In this document: in pieces, positions 1 to 5,613 of the stretch
Layout: the number at the start of each line of letters is the position of its first letter
How positions within the stretch are numbered: the first letter of the stretch is position 1
Source of the DNA: Actinomycetota bacterium
GTDB taxonomy: Bacteria; Actinomycetota; Thermoleophilia; UBA2241
Reading direction: 5' to 3'
DNA length: 6,823 bases
NCBI GenBank assembly: GCA_003157715.1
Contig: PMKK01000023.1
Span: 7,994-14,816, forward strand
Position numbers and translations under genes: made by a program
The notes under the pieces: generated by a model
Seen by the model: only the letters and a program-made list of their open reading frames with translations
Database searches by the model: none
What the model was told of the DNA's origin: nothing

Positions 1-1
1 G

Positions 2-319
2 GCCGTGGCGATCGCCCGCTCACTACTCGGCGAGCCCAGCGTCGTCCTGCTCGACGAGCCGACGGCGGCACTCGGCGTGGTGCAGACCAAGCAGGTGCTC
101 AACCTCATCCGCACGTTGCGCGAGCGCCAGTTGGGGGTTGTCATCATCAGCCACAACCTGGCGGACGTCTTCGATGTGGCCGACCGGATCATCGTGCTGC
201 GGCTCGGTGGCCGGGTCGCGACGTTCGACGTCAAGGGCGTCAGCGCCGAGGACGTCGTCGCGGCCATCACGGGCGCGGAGTTCGGAGCGGCACCGGGCGA
301 GCCCGAGGTGATGTCGTGA
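2..319 (+). CDS. Sugar ABC transporter ATP-binding protein (CUT2 type), 3' end only
   Basis: The gene enters from upstream; the frame begins at base 2 and ends at TGA 317-319. The visible 105 codons start inside the ABC signature tail (AVAIAR, the usual end of LSGGQRQ-AVAIAR). They continue with Walker B and the catalytic glutamate (VVLLDEP), a TAALGV D-loop region and the H-loop histidine in VVIISHN. The TAALGVxQT wording and the ending near VVAAITGA are typical of monosaccharide (CUT2: xylose, ribose, fructose) importers with a single ABC domain of about 260 residues, so roughly 155 residues should lie outside the window. The protein would hydrolyse ATP on the cytoplasmic face to power the permease encoded next. 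The stop overlaps the permease GTG by four bases (GTGA), which points to translational coupling in one operon. The transported sugar cannot be read from this fragment. Confidence 0.95.
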   Translation, partial: AVAIARSLLGEPSVVLLDEPTAALGVVQTKQVLNLIRTLRERQLGVVIISHNLADVFDVADRIIVLRLGGRVATFDVKGVSAEDVVAAITGAEFGAAPGEPEVMS

Positions 320-1521
320 GCGTTCAGGAACAGGACACACAGACATCCCGGGGCGTCGGAGGCACGCTTCGGGCGCTCGGCCGGATGATCGGCGAAGGGC
401 GGGCCGGTTCGCTCCTGGTGATCCTGATGATCGTGGTCATCTGGATCTTCTTCCAGGTCATGAACGCCAACTTCCTGAGCCCGGCCAACCTCACGAACCT
501 GCTGCTTCAGAACGTCGCCGTCGCTACCATGTCGATCGGCATCGTGCTCATCCTGCTGCTGGGCGAGATCGATCTCTCCGTAGGGTCGGTGAGCGGACTC
601 TGCGCCGCGGTGATGGTGGTGCTGATCGTCAACCACAACGTGTCGCCCGTGCTCGCGATGCTGGCCGCGCTGGCGGTGGGCGCGGGGATCGGGTTGTTTA
701 CCGGCTTCATGATCACGCGCTTTCGCATCCCCTCCTTCGTCATCACGCTGGCCGGCCTGCTTTTGTGGGAGGGCCTGCAGCTCTACGTACTCGGCGCGTC
801 CGGGACGATCAACCTGCCCAACGACTTCATCACCAAGCTGACGAGCACGTTCTTCACACCCGTCGTCGGCTGGATCATCGCCGTCGTGGCCATCGCCGCC
901 ATGTGCGGGCTGGCGTTCTTCGGCCGGGCTCGGCGTCGACACGCGGGACTGCCGGGGGGTTCCATGCGGGGGCAGGTGATCCGCATCGCGCTGGTCGGCG
1001 CCGCGATGGTCGCGGCGATCGTCGTCTTCAACAGGGACCGCGGCTTGCCGCTCGCCGTCGTGATCGTCGTCGGGCTGGCCGTCTTCTTCGTTTACATCAC
1101 CCAGCAGACGCGGTTCGGCCGCCATATCTACGCTGTCGGCGGCAACGACGAGGCGGCCCGGCGCGCGGGTATCCGCATCGATCGGGTGCGCATCATCGTC
1201 TTCGTCCTGGGCTCCACGCTGGCCGCCGGGGGCGGCATCCTGGCCGCTTCGCGGCTGCTCGCGGTCAATCAATCCTCGGGCGGCAGCGACCTTCTGCTGA
1301 TGGCCATCGCCGGTCCCGTGATCGCCGGCACCAGCCTGTTCGGTGGTCGTGGCTCGGTCTGGTCGGCGCTGCTCGGCGCGCTCGTCATCGGCTCTATCGC
1401 GAACGGCATGGACCTGCTCTCCCTGTCGTCGTCGGTGAGGTTCATGGTCACCGGCGGCGTTCTGATACTCGCCGTCACGCTCGAGGCGGCCACGCGTCTT
1501 CAACGTCAGACCGAGGACTAG
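316..1521 (+). CDS. Sugar ABC transporter permease, XylH-like (BPD_transp_2 family)
   Basis: A 401-residue integral membrane permease of a CUT2 monosaccharide importer. It starts at GTG 316, overlapping the ATPase stop. GAGGTG at 305-310 serves as ribosome binding site with five bases of spacing. Hydrophobic segments lie at roughly 32-48, 66-82, 92-106, 111-131, 139-159, 184-202, 221-238, 244-262, 291-311, 324-341, 346-364 and 374-390. Family hallmarks visible are GEIDLSVGS (83-91), the ATPase-coupling loop FGRHIYAVGGNDEAARRAGI (267-286), TSLFGGRGSVW (339-349) and NGMDLL (363-368). The basic loop FFGRARRRHAG (201-211) followed by two extra segments is characteristic of the xylose-type XylH group rather than short RbsC-type permeases. 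The usual small-residue AIAAAVIGG before TSLFGG reads LLLMAIAGPVIAG here, a mild divergence. No substrate-binding protein or sugar kinase is visible, so xylose is a family-based guess. The operon ends here, facing a convergent gene. Confidence 0.94.
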   Translation: MSVQEQDTQTSRGVGGTLRALGRMIGEGRAGSLLVILMIVVIWIFFQVMNANFLSPANLTNLLLQNVAVATMSIGIVLILLLGEIDLSVGSVSGLCAAVMVVLIVNHNVSPVLAMLAALAVGAGIGLFTGFMITRFRIPSFVITLAGLLLWEGLQLYVLGASGTINLPNDFITKLTSTFFTPVVGWIIAVVAIAAMCGLAFFGRARRRHAGLPGGSMRGQVIRIALVGAAMVAAIVVFNRDRGLPLAVVIVVGLAVFFVYITQQTRFGRHIYAVGGNDEAARRAGIRIDRVRIIVFVLGSTLAAGGGILAASRLLAVNQSSGGSDLLLMAIAGPVIAGTSLFGGRGSVWSALLGALVIGSIANGMDLLSLSSSVRFMVTGGVLILAVTLEAATRLQRQTED

Positions 1522-1592
1522 GCGCGCGACGAAGTCACGCCTGCCTGAGCGGCGACGGCGAAGTCGATCGACGGCCTAGCAGCGGCCGCATC

Positions 1593-1633
1593 GGCTCGGC
1601 GATCGCCCGCCCGCCAGGGGCTCGGCGATCGCC
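1593..1633. repeat. Direct repeat of 15 bases with GCGATCGC core
   Basis: GGCTCGGCGATCGCC occurs at 1593-1607 and again at 1619-1633, 26 bases apart, in the gap between the converging permease and VKOR genes. The second copy is completed into a perfect palindrome; the first is not. The GCGATCGC octamer also occurs inside genes at 8-15, 2259-2266 and 2466-2473, so the core itself may simply be frequent in this genome. Confidence 0.7.
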
Positions 1634-1638
1634 GAGCC
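1619..1638. terminator. Perfect palindrome between convergent genes, possible bidirectional terminator
   Basis: Bases 1619-1638 are identical to their reverse complement (arms GGCTCGGC and GCCGAGCC around GATC). In RNA from either strand this gives an 8-pair GC stem closed by a GATC tetraloop. It lies about 98 bases after the permease stop and 33 bases after the VKOR stop, where a shared terminator is expected. There is no T-run on either side, so it is not a classical intrinsic terminator. A protein-binding site is an alternative. Confidence 0.45.
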
Positions 1639-1683
1639 TCGGGCGGCGCAGGCCTCCGGCGGCGCGAGCCTCAGGCCGTGCCG
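1636..1683. repeat. Three 16-base tandem repeats across the VKOR stop codon
   Basis: Units begin at 1636, 1652 and 1668, each opening with GCCTC. The first two share GCCTC[G/C]GGCGGCGC with one mismatch in 14 bases; the third is degenerate (GCCTCAGGC). The array overlaps the last base of the palindromic region and runs through the VKOR stop (TCA at 1671-1673 on the plus strand). It probably arose by slippage and lets the stop position drift. Confidence 0.6.
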
Positions 1684-2858
1684 TCCGCTGCGTCGCCGCC
1701 GGTCGCCGCCGCGGGTGCGCGTCGCTCGATCCGCAAGTCGTGCGCGCTCAGGACAAGCAGGAGCGTCACGACCAGCGCCGAGCTGAGACACCAGGCGCAA
1801 GTGGCGCCGATCACGAACGGCTCCAGGGTCGTCAGGTAGATCGAAAAGACGGTGCCGCAGAGCGCAAGAACGACGAGCGCCCGCGCGGCCGCCTTCGCCG
1901 CGGTTCCCGAGGTGAGGCGGCCGATGCCGAGGGCGACCGCGATCAGGGCGTACCCGAACAGCCCGACGTAGGCGATCGGCAACACGCCGAACAGCCGCGC
2001 GTAGGGGGACAGCTGCACCGCGTTGCAGTTGCCCACCGGACCGCAGAGCGCCACGGAGCCGGTCGTCTCGATGTATGCCAGATAGCCGGCGATGCAGAGG
2101 CCGAGCGCCACGAGCGCCGCGGCCGCTGAGACGCCCCAGTTCCGTCCGGGGGCCCGGGTCGAGCCGACAGACCGCCAGATGCCCGCGGACCGCCGGACGA
2201 CCCAGGCCACGGCGAGCAGCATGCCGGCCAGCACGATCAGCGCGAGCGTGTTGCCCCAGCGATCGCGGGCAAGGCGGTCAAGCACGCCGTCAGGTCGTTG
2301 CGTGGCGGCCAGGAGCTGCGAAGGAGACGATGTCACCAGAGCCCCCGACGCGGTCATCGCCTGAGACAGGCCCGGCACGGCCGGCCAGCCGACGCCGCCT
2401 GCCGAGAGGTGCTGGGCCACCAGGATCGGCAACTGCTCGGAGACGTCGATGGTCCCCGACAGAAAGCGATCGCCGATCACGACGGCCGGCACGCCGCGGT
2501 CCCGGGCCGGCACGTCGAACCTGGTGACGGCCGCCTGAAACAGTTTCCTGCCGGCCGGGTCGGCCGCGTCTATGCTGAGGATCTGCAGCCGCTTGCCGTA
2601 CTGGTCCAGGATCGACGGCAGGTAGTTGTGAATGAGGTCGCGGCAGTGTCCGCAGGCGGGCGAGTAGAACAGGACGGCGTGGGCGACGGGGCTACCGGCC
2701 GAGGCCGCCGAGGCTGACGCCGCCAAGGCGGATGTCGCTAAGGCTGACGTCGCCAGCGCGCTGCCCGCCAGCAGCAGGCAGGCCGCGAACAGCACCGCCC
2801 TGCGCGCGCGCCCGGCGCCGTTTCGTGACCGGTCGGCTGCGCGTGCGTGCGACCGCAT
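1671..2858 (-). CDS. Thioredoxin-like domain fused to vitamin K epoxide reductase (VKOR) domain
   Basis: A 395-residue membrane enzyme of disulfide bond formation. Residues 21-36 form a hydrophobic export signal after an arginine-rich start. Residues about 57-150 are a thioredoxin-like domain with the redox motif CGHC (69-72) in FYSPACGHC and a GVPAVVIGD strand with the expected proline at 124. A single membrane segment (203-221, followed by RR) leads into a four-helix VKOR domain (helices near 243-264, 289-311, 324-345, 352-371). All four VKOR cysteines are present: the CX5C loop pair C272/C278 (CGPVGNC) and the quinone-site CXXC C354/C357 (CAWC). From the family, electrons from newly oxidised exported proteins should pass through the thioredoxin domain to VKOR and then to menaquinone. 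The extra helix fits the topology: it brings the chain from the outer face to the cytosol before the VKOR bundle. ATG 2858 follows GGAAGG and AGGAG. The PurH-like gene ends 16 bases upstream, so the two are probably co-transcribed. Confidence 0.93.
   Translation of the reverse strand: MRSHARAADRSRNGAGRARRAVLFAACLLLAGSALATSALATSALAASASAASAGSPVAHAVLFYSPACGHCRDLIHNYLPSILDQYGKRLQILSIDAADPAGRKLFQAAVTRFDVPARDRGVPAVVIGDRFLSGTIDVSEQLPILVAQHLSAGGVGWPAVPGLSQAMTASGALVTSSPSQLLAATQRPDGVLDRLARDRWGNTLALIVLAGMLLAVAWVVRRSAGIWRSVGSTRAPGRNWGVSAAAALVALGLCIAGYLAYIETTGSVALCGPVGNCNAVQLSPYARLFGVLPIAYVGLFGYALIAVALGIGRLTSGTAAKAAARALVVLALCGTVFSIYLTTLEPFVIGATCAWCLSSALVVTLLLVLSAHDLRIERRAPAAATGGDAADGTA
2697..2762 (-). repeat. 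15-base in-frame repeat in the VKOR signal-peptide region
   Basis: Codons 33-54 of the VKOR fusion are built from degenerate 15-base units encoding SALAT, SALAT, SALAA, SASAA and S. They lengthen the linker between the hydrophobic export segment and the thioredoxin domain. One unit contains a TTA leucine codon (residue 40), rare in this GC-rich window. Multiple A-x-A sites here would suit signal peptidase cleavage. Confidence 0.75.
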
Positions 2859-2874
2859 GCTCCTGCCTTCCCGG

Positions 2875-4479
2875 CTAGTGTCCGAAGAACCCGCGCCCGA
2901 GCGAGTCGGCGACCTGCCAGAGGGCTACGCTACGCCGGCGGCAAAGATCGCGAGTGTCCTCGTCGCGGACCGAACCGGATGTGGCCCAGATGGCGGTGAC
3001 GCCGGCCTCGATCAAGGTCCGCGGGCCGTCCGGGCGCGGGAAGAAGCTGTCGCTCGCCGCGACCGCCCCGGCCGGCTCGTGGCCGGCGTCGGTGGCGCGC
3101 TTGAGCGCCAGCTCGCAGCAGCCGACGCGGTCCTGCTGGCCCACGCCGTTGCCTATCAGGCTGCCGTCGCGCGTGAGCGTCACGGTGTTCGAGTTGGAGG
3201 TGGCGCAGATCGCCCAGGCGAGGATCATGTCGCGTCGCTGTGAGTCGCCCAGCTCGCCGATACGCGCCACCTCGGGAGAACCGAGGTCGGCGATCCAGGT
3301 GTAGTTCGGCTGGCGCAGGTAGCCGCCGCGGACCTGGCGCAGCATGGGTGCCGTATCGAGTGAGCCGGCGCCGAGCGCGCCGAGGGCTTCGTTTGCCAGA
3401 AAGCGGCACTTGTCGCCCTTTCGCGAGAGCATCTGCACCGCCTCGGGCGCGAACGAGGGGGCCGTCACTGCGTCGAGCACTCGCCGGCCGTCGCTCACCC
3501 CGAAGGTGAGCAGCTCGCCGGCCACCTCCTCGGTGAGGGCGAAGTTCACCATCACGAGCCCGCCGAAGATGGCTCGCGGGTCGCCCATGACCATCTTGCG
3601 GACCACTTCGACCGGGCTGTCGCCGACGGCCGCTCCGCAGGCGTTGCCGTGCTTGGTGCCGAGGGCGATGCAAGGGACCGTACCGAAGTTGCGTTCGAAG
3701 CCGGCGGCGATGTGGGTCATGGTCTGGATCTGACGGCCCACCTCGGCGAGGTTGTTGTAGCTGGGCTCGGTGCCGGCCAGCAGTGTGAGGCGCTCGAGGG
3801 CCAGCGGGTCCGCGGTCGCGACGGCCAGCAGGTGGGCCGGCGCCTGCCCGGCGTTCTCGCCGTACTTGAGGGCCCGGGTCGCCTCGGCGACGACTCCGTC
3901 GAAGCGCCCGCGCGAATGGTAGCGGGCAGAGGCCAGGCAGTAGTCGGCGACCACCGCTTCGGCCCGCGCGGCCAGAGCCTCGCGAAACTCGGCGGCATCG
4001 GGCTCGCCCGCCGCCAGCCAGCGCAACACCTCCGCGCGCTGCTCGGGCAGGCTGACGACGATGCGCCGGCCCTTGGCGGCGGAGCGCAGCATAGTGGGCC
4101 CGCCGATGTCGGTCTTGTCGATCACCGACTCGCTGGTCGACCCCGGCCGGCCGACCTCTTCCGTCAGGGGGTAGAGATCGACGCAGACGAGGTCGATGAA
4201 CGGCACGCCGAGCCGGTCGAGTTCGGCCAGGTCCTCGGGGACGGGGCGAGCGAGCAGGCCGGCGTGGATCTCACGCGACAGTGTGACGACCCGGTGGCCG
4301 AGTATGGCGGAGCCGCCGACGAGGGCCGACACATCGGTGGCGGCGATGCCGGCCGCCGCGAGTGCCGCGGCGGTGCCCCCCGAGGCATAGATCCGCCAGC
4401 CTCTGCCGGTCAGGGCACGGGCGAAGGCCTCGATGCCGGTCTTGTCGTAGACGGATAGCAACGCGCAAGGTTCCCGCAC
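2875..4479 (-). CDS. purH: Divergent PurH-like bifunctional AICAR transformylase / IMP cyclohydrolase
   Basis: A 534-residue protein covering both PurH domains, which perform the last two steps of IMP synthesis (10-formyl-THF-dependent formylation of AICAR, then ring closure). The N-terminal cyclohydrolase domain (1 to about 190) shows ALLSVYDKTG, YASGGT, DLVCVDLYPL (Y103), TDIGGPTML (D124) and SAAK (K136). The C-terminal transformylase domain has KYGENAGQ (205-212), SYNN (240-243), the catalytic pair K276/H277 in TKHGNACG, RGG (384-386), SNTV (N431), ASDSFFPRPDG (475-485) and a terminal GFFGH. Oddities: the near-universal RVKTLHP reads RVVTLSR, so the cyclohydrolase lysine (K66 in vertebrate ATIC) is V65 and HP is SR; RYGENPHQ reads KYGENAGQ. 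The start is GTG 4479, eight bases after AGGAG; it puts catalytic residues at nearly ATIC numbering. An in-frame ATG at 4527 would add 16 residues but lacks a good ribosome site. It may be the housekeeping enzyme or a specialised paralogue. Confidence 0.88.
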   Translation of the reverse strand: MREPCALLSVYDKTGIEAFARALTGRGWRIYASGGTAAALAAAGIAATDVSALVGGSAILGHRVVTLSREIHAGLLARPVPEDLAELDRLGVPFIDLVCVDLYPLTEEVGRPGSTSESVIDKTDIGGPTMLRSAAKGRRIVVSLPEQRAEVLRWLAAGEPDAAEFREALAARAEAVVADYCLASARYHSRGRFDGVVAEATRALKYGENAGQAPAHLLAVATADPLALERLTLLAGTEPSYNNLAEVGRQIQTMTHIAAGFERNFGTVPCIALGTKHGNACGAAVGDSPVEVVRKMVMGDPRAIFGGLVMVNFALTEEVAGELLTFGVSDGRRVLDAVTAPSFAPEAVQMLSRKGDKCRFLANEALGALGAGSLDTAPMLRQVRGGYLRQPNYTWIADLGSPEVARIGELGDSQRRDMILAWAICATSNSNTVTLTRDGSLIGNGVGQQDRVGCCELALKRATDAGHEPAGAVAASDSFFPRPDGPRTLIEAGVTAIWATSGSVRDEDTRDLCRRRSVALWQVADSLGRGFFGH

Positions 4480-4487
4480 GGCTGGCT

Positions 4488-4492
4488 CTCCT
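4488..4492 (-). promoter_or_regulatory. Ribosome binding site that sets the PurH start
   Basis: On the minus strand AAAGGAGAG (core AGGAG at 4488-4492) precedes GTG 4479-4477 by eight bases, an ideal distance. It argues for this GTG over the in-frame ATG at 4527, in front of which only AT-poorer, unremarkable sequence is seen. Confidence 0.8.
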
Positions 4493-4600
4493 TTCCGTGT
4501 ACTGCCGATGCGCGCCCATTCTGCCATATCGACGCGGATCGTGGCTTGCCGGTCGCCGGGAGGCCGCTCAGACGTCGGTGGCGATCGAGTCGCGGGTTCG

Positions 4601-4619
4601 GCCCGCCGCGGCAGCGGGC
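4601..4619 (-). terminator. GC-rich hairpin just after the CAP gene
   Basis: GCCCGC (4601-4606) and GCGGGC (4614-4619) form a 6-pair stem with a 7-base loop, 10 bases beyond the CAP gene stop on the minus strand. No T-run follows. It could attenuate or process the message between the CAP and PurH genes rather than end it. The rest of the 150-base gap (4480-4629) shows no convincing -35/-10 pair. Confidence 0.3.
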
Positions 4620-4629
4620 GCCGGGAGCG

Positions 4630-5250
4630 TCAGTGGGTGCGCGCGCCGCAGTCGAGGGTGAAGAGCACGACGCCGTCGAGGCCCTTGAAGGTGCCCTTGG
4701 CGCGGCCGATGCCGAGGTTGCGGAACCGCTTGGTGAGCAGCACGCGACGGTGCGCCGGGCTGTGCCACCAGGCCATGAAGATGGCGTGCGGCGTGGCGCT
4801 GGCCTGGTAGCCATAGGCGATGTTCTCGCCCACGGTCCAGCGCGTGCAGCCGGTGGAGGTGTAGCCGAAGCGGATCAGCCGGGCGCCGAGCGACTCGCCG
4901 CTGGCGGAGCTGTGGCTGAAGTAGCCGAGGCGCACCATCTGGCGAGAGTGGGCGCGCGCCGCGCGCTCCAGGCTGGGGGTCATCGTGAGCTTGTGCAGGT
5001 GGTGCTTGACGCGCACGTGGTTGACCAGCGTCATGAGCTTCTTCTCGGGCTTGGTCAGGGTGACCGCGTGTGCCGCTGCGACCGGACCCACGGCGAGAAC
5101 GGCGACTCCGACGAGGACGACACTCAGCGAGAGTCGTTTGAACGCTGCTTGCAGGCGTCCTGCCCGGCGCGAGCGCGCCGCGGCCGGGATCGCCTGGTGG
5201 AATGCGTACGCCTGCCGATGTGCGGCGCTAAGACTCCTGCGCTGTTCCAT
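4630..5250 (-). CDS. Secreted CAP-domain protein (YkwD/SCP-like)
   Basis: A 206-residue protein with an export signal and one CAP (CRISP/Antigen 5/PR-1) domain, as in Bacillus YkwD. The basic N-region of about 38 residues is unusually long before the hydrophobic segment 39-62, which ends in AAAHA; it may be cleaved or may anchor the protein. The CAP domain (about 72-204) shows VNHVRVKHHL, ARAHSRQM (H101), GYFSH (H113), GESLGARL, the VGENIAYG core (E142), AWWHSPAHRR (H167) and LGIG. The histidines and glutamate match the conserved CAP cavity residues. C135 and C201 could form a disulfide. Bacterial CAP proteins are envelope-associated, but their activity is mostly unknown, so I assign none. 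ATG 5250 is preceded by GGAGGT at five bases. A longer version from TTG 5322 lacks such a site. A promoter about 350 bases upstream and a structured leader precede it. Confidence 0.9.
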   Translation of the reverse strand: MEQRRSLSAAHRQAYAFHQAIPAAARSRRAGRLQAAFKRLSLSVVLVGVAVLAVGPVAAAHAVTLTKPEKKLMTLVNHVRVKHHLHKLTMTPSLERAARAHSRQMVRLGYFSHSSASGESLGARLIRFGYTSTGCTRWTVGENIAYGYQASATPHAIFMAWWHSPAHRRVLLTKRFRNLGIGRAKGTFKGLDGVVLFTLDCGARTH

Positions 5251-5255
5251 GTCGG

Positions 5256-5261
5256 ACCTCC
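5256..5261 (-). promoter_or_regulatory. Ribosome binding site of the CAP gene
   Basis: GGAGGT at 5261-5256 on the minus strand, five bases before ATG 5250-5248. It decides the start in favour of this ATG over the upstream in-frame TTG at 5322. Confidence 0.85.
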
Positions 5262-5364
5262 GTGCTGTCGGCGCGTGGCGCGCTTGGTCTTCGGACCGTG
5301 ACGTGGCGAGGCTCGGCCTCAAGACGAGTCGTGGACGGCTGTCCTGCGGGCCGATCGGCGAGGG

Positions 5365-5430
5365 GGGTTCTACCGGGGGATCGTCTGGCCGGCGAATGGG
5401 GTCTACCGAGTGATCGTCTGGCCGACGAGT
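5365..5430 (-). repeat. 33-base tandem repeat, two copies
   Basis: Copy 1 is 5365-5397 and copy 2 is 5398-5430. They match at about 28 of 33 positions, sharing TCTACCG and GATCGTCTGGCC. The period equals 11 codons. On the minus strand copy 2 encodes the end of the small leader frame, GQTITR then TAG; copy 1 repeats this in the same frame as GQTIPR then TAG. It looks like a duplication of the small frame's 3' end. Confidence 0.8.
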
Positions 5431-5495
5431 GAGAGCAGACCGTGGCGGGAATAGGACGTATGCAAACGGGCCGGGGCCAGCCTCTTACGGTGCAT
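5403..5495 (-). CDS. Candidate 30-residue leader peptide or small protein
   Basis: Reading from ATG 5495-5493 to TAG 5405-5403 gives 30 codons, starting MHRKRLAPAR and ending VGQTITR. It has five arginines, one lysine and three histidines, and a mildly hydrophobic GLLSLVG stretch at 19-25. I know no matching family. Support for translation is the ribosome site: AAAGGAGG at 5509-5502 with six bases of spacing, as good as any in the window. It lies inside the transcribed leader of the CAP gene, about 152 bases ahead of it. Possible roles are a regulatory leader peptide, a small basic protein, or a decayed gene start. There is no run of one amino acid that would suggest ribosome-stalling attenuation. 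The open frame is short enough to occur by chance, so the confidence rests on the ribosome site. Confidence 0.5.
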   Translation of the reverse strand: MHRKRLAPARLHTSYSRHGLLSLVGQTITR

Positions 5496-5501
5496 GACCT
5501 G

Positions 5502-5509
5502 CCTCCTTT
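5502..5509 (-). promoter_or_regulatory. Strong ribosome binding site in the leader
   Basis: AAAGGAGG (5509-5502 on the minus strand) stands six bases before ATG 5495 and directly after a hairpin. It does not serve any of the larger genes, which is the main reason to suspect a translated small frame here. Confidence 0.7.
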
Positions 5510-5510
5510 C

Positions 5511-5529
5511 GGAAGTCTGGCGGACTTCC
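5511..5529 (-). promoter_or_regulatory. Leader hairpin next to the small-frame ribosome site
   Basis: GGAAGTC (5511-5517) and GACTTCC (5523-5529) are a perfect 7-base inverted repeat with a 5-base loop. The hairpin ends one base before AAAGGAGG on the transcript. A stem in this position could expose the site, stabilise the message or bind a regulator. Confidence 0.55.
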
Positions 5530-5536
5530 TTGGGTG

Positions 5537-5554
5537 GGCGCCGTCACAAGCGCC
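5537..5554 (-). promoter_or_regulatory. Second leader hairpin
   Basis: GGCGC (5537-5541) and GCGCC (5550-5554) pair into a 5-base stem with an 8-base loop, upstream of the 5511-5529 hairpin on the transcript. Short GC stems are common in this DNA, so significance is uncertain. Confidence 0.3.
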
Positions 5555-5587
5555 GTTCGGGTGTGGTCGGTTCCTCGCGTTGCCTTG

Positions 5588-5613
5588 CCGGTAAACGTTT
5601 GGGACCTTACCGG
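5588..5613. promoter_or_regulatory. Inverted repeats over the -10 and start site, LacI-type operator candidate
   Basis: CCGGTAA (5588-5594) and TTACCGG (5607-5613) form a perfect 7-base inverted repeat with a 12-base spacer. It covers the -10 element and the predicted start of the minus-strand promoter. Nested in it, AAACGTTT (5593-5600) is a palindrome with the central CG step typical of LacI/PurR-family operators (compare the E. coli PurR consensus core CAAACGTTTG), centred almost exactly on the predicted start. Binding here should repress the leader and the CAP gene, and possibly affect the divergent acyltransferase gene. No regulator gene is in the window. Confidence 0.5.

Larger units (their letters stand above)
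5251..5597 (-). other. Long structured 5' leader of the CAP gene
   Basis: From the predicted start site near 5597 to the CAP ATG there are about 347 nucleotides. In order they hold the downstream half of an inverted repeat, a hairpin (5537-5554), a second hairpin (5511-5529), a strong ribosome site, a 30-codon frame (5403-5495), the second copy of a 33-base repeat, a small hairpin GAGGC/GCCTC (5308-5320) and the CAP ribosome site. I looked for c-di-AMP, ZTP, TPP, fluoride and guanidine riboswitch consensus elements and recognised none. No intrinsic terminator with a T-run is present. Confidence 0.5.

Noticed and set aside
765..2129. Long open plus-strand frame of 454 codons across the permease end and VKOR
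   Set aside because: It runs out of frame through the permease and antisense to VKOR, is extremely rich in arginine and histidine, and shows no domain; a GC-driven shadow.
8..2473. GCGATCGC as a HIP1-like dispersed element
   Set aside because: The octamer appears five times (8, 1599, 1625, 2259, 2466), but in codons or the local repeat; in GC-rich DNA this is not enough to call an element without genome-wide counts.
3649..4458. Plus-strand frame of 269 codons opposite the PurH-like gene
   Set aside because: It is antisense to a well-recognised enzyme, of low-complexity composition and without a ribosome site or motif.
4546..5301. Plus-strand frame of 251 codons opposite the CAP gene
   Set aside because: It mirrors the CAP coding sequence on the other strand; the CAP motifs on the minus strand explain the constraint.
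5251..5597. c-di-AMP (ydaO) or ZTP riboswitch in the CAP leader
   Set aside because: The context made both attractive (cell-envelope gene; purH on the same strand), but the conserved sequence blocks of neither could be found. A covariance-model search would settle it.
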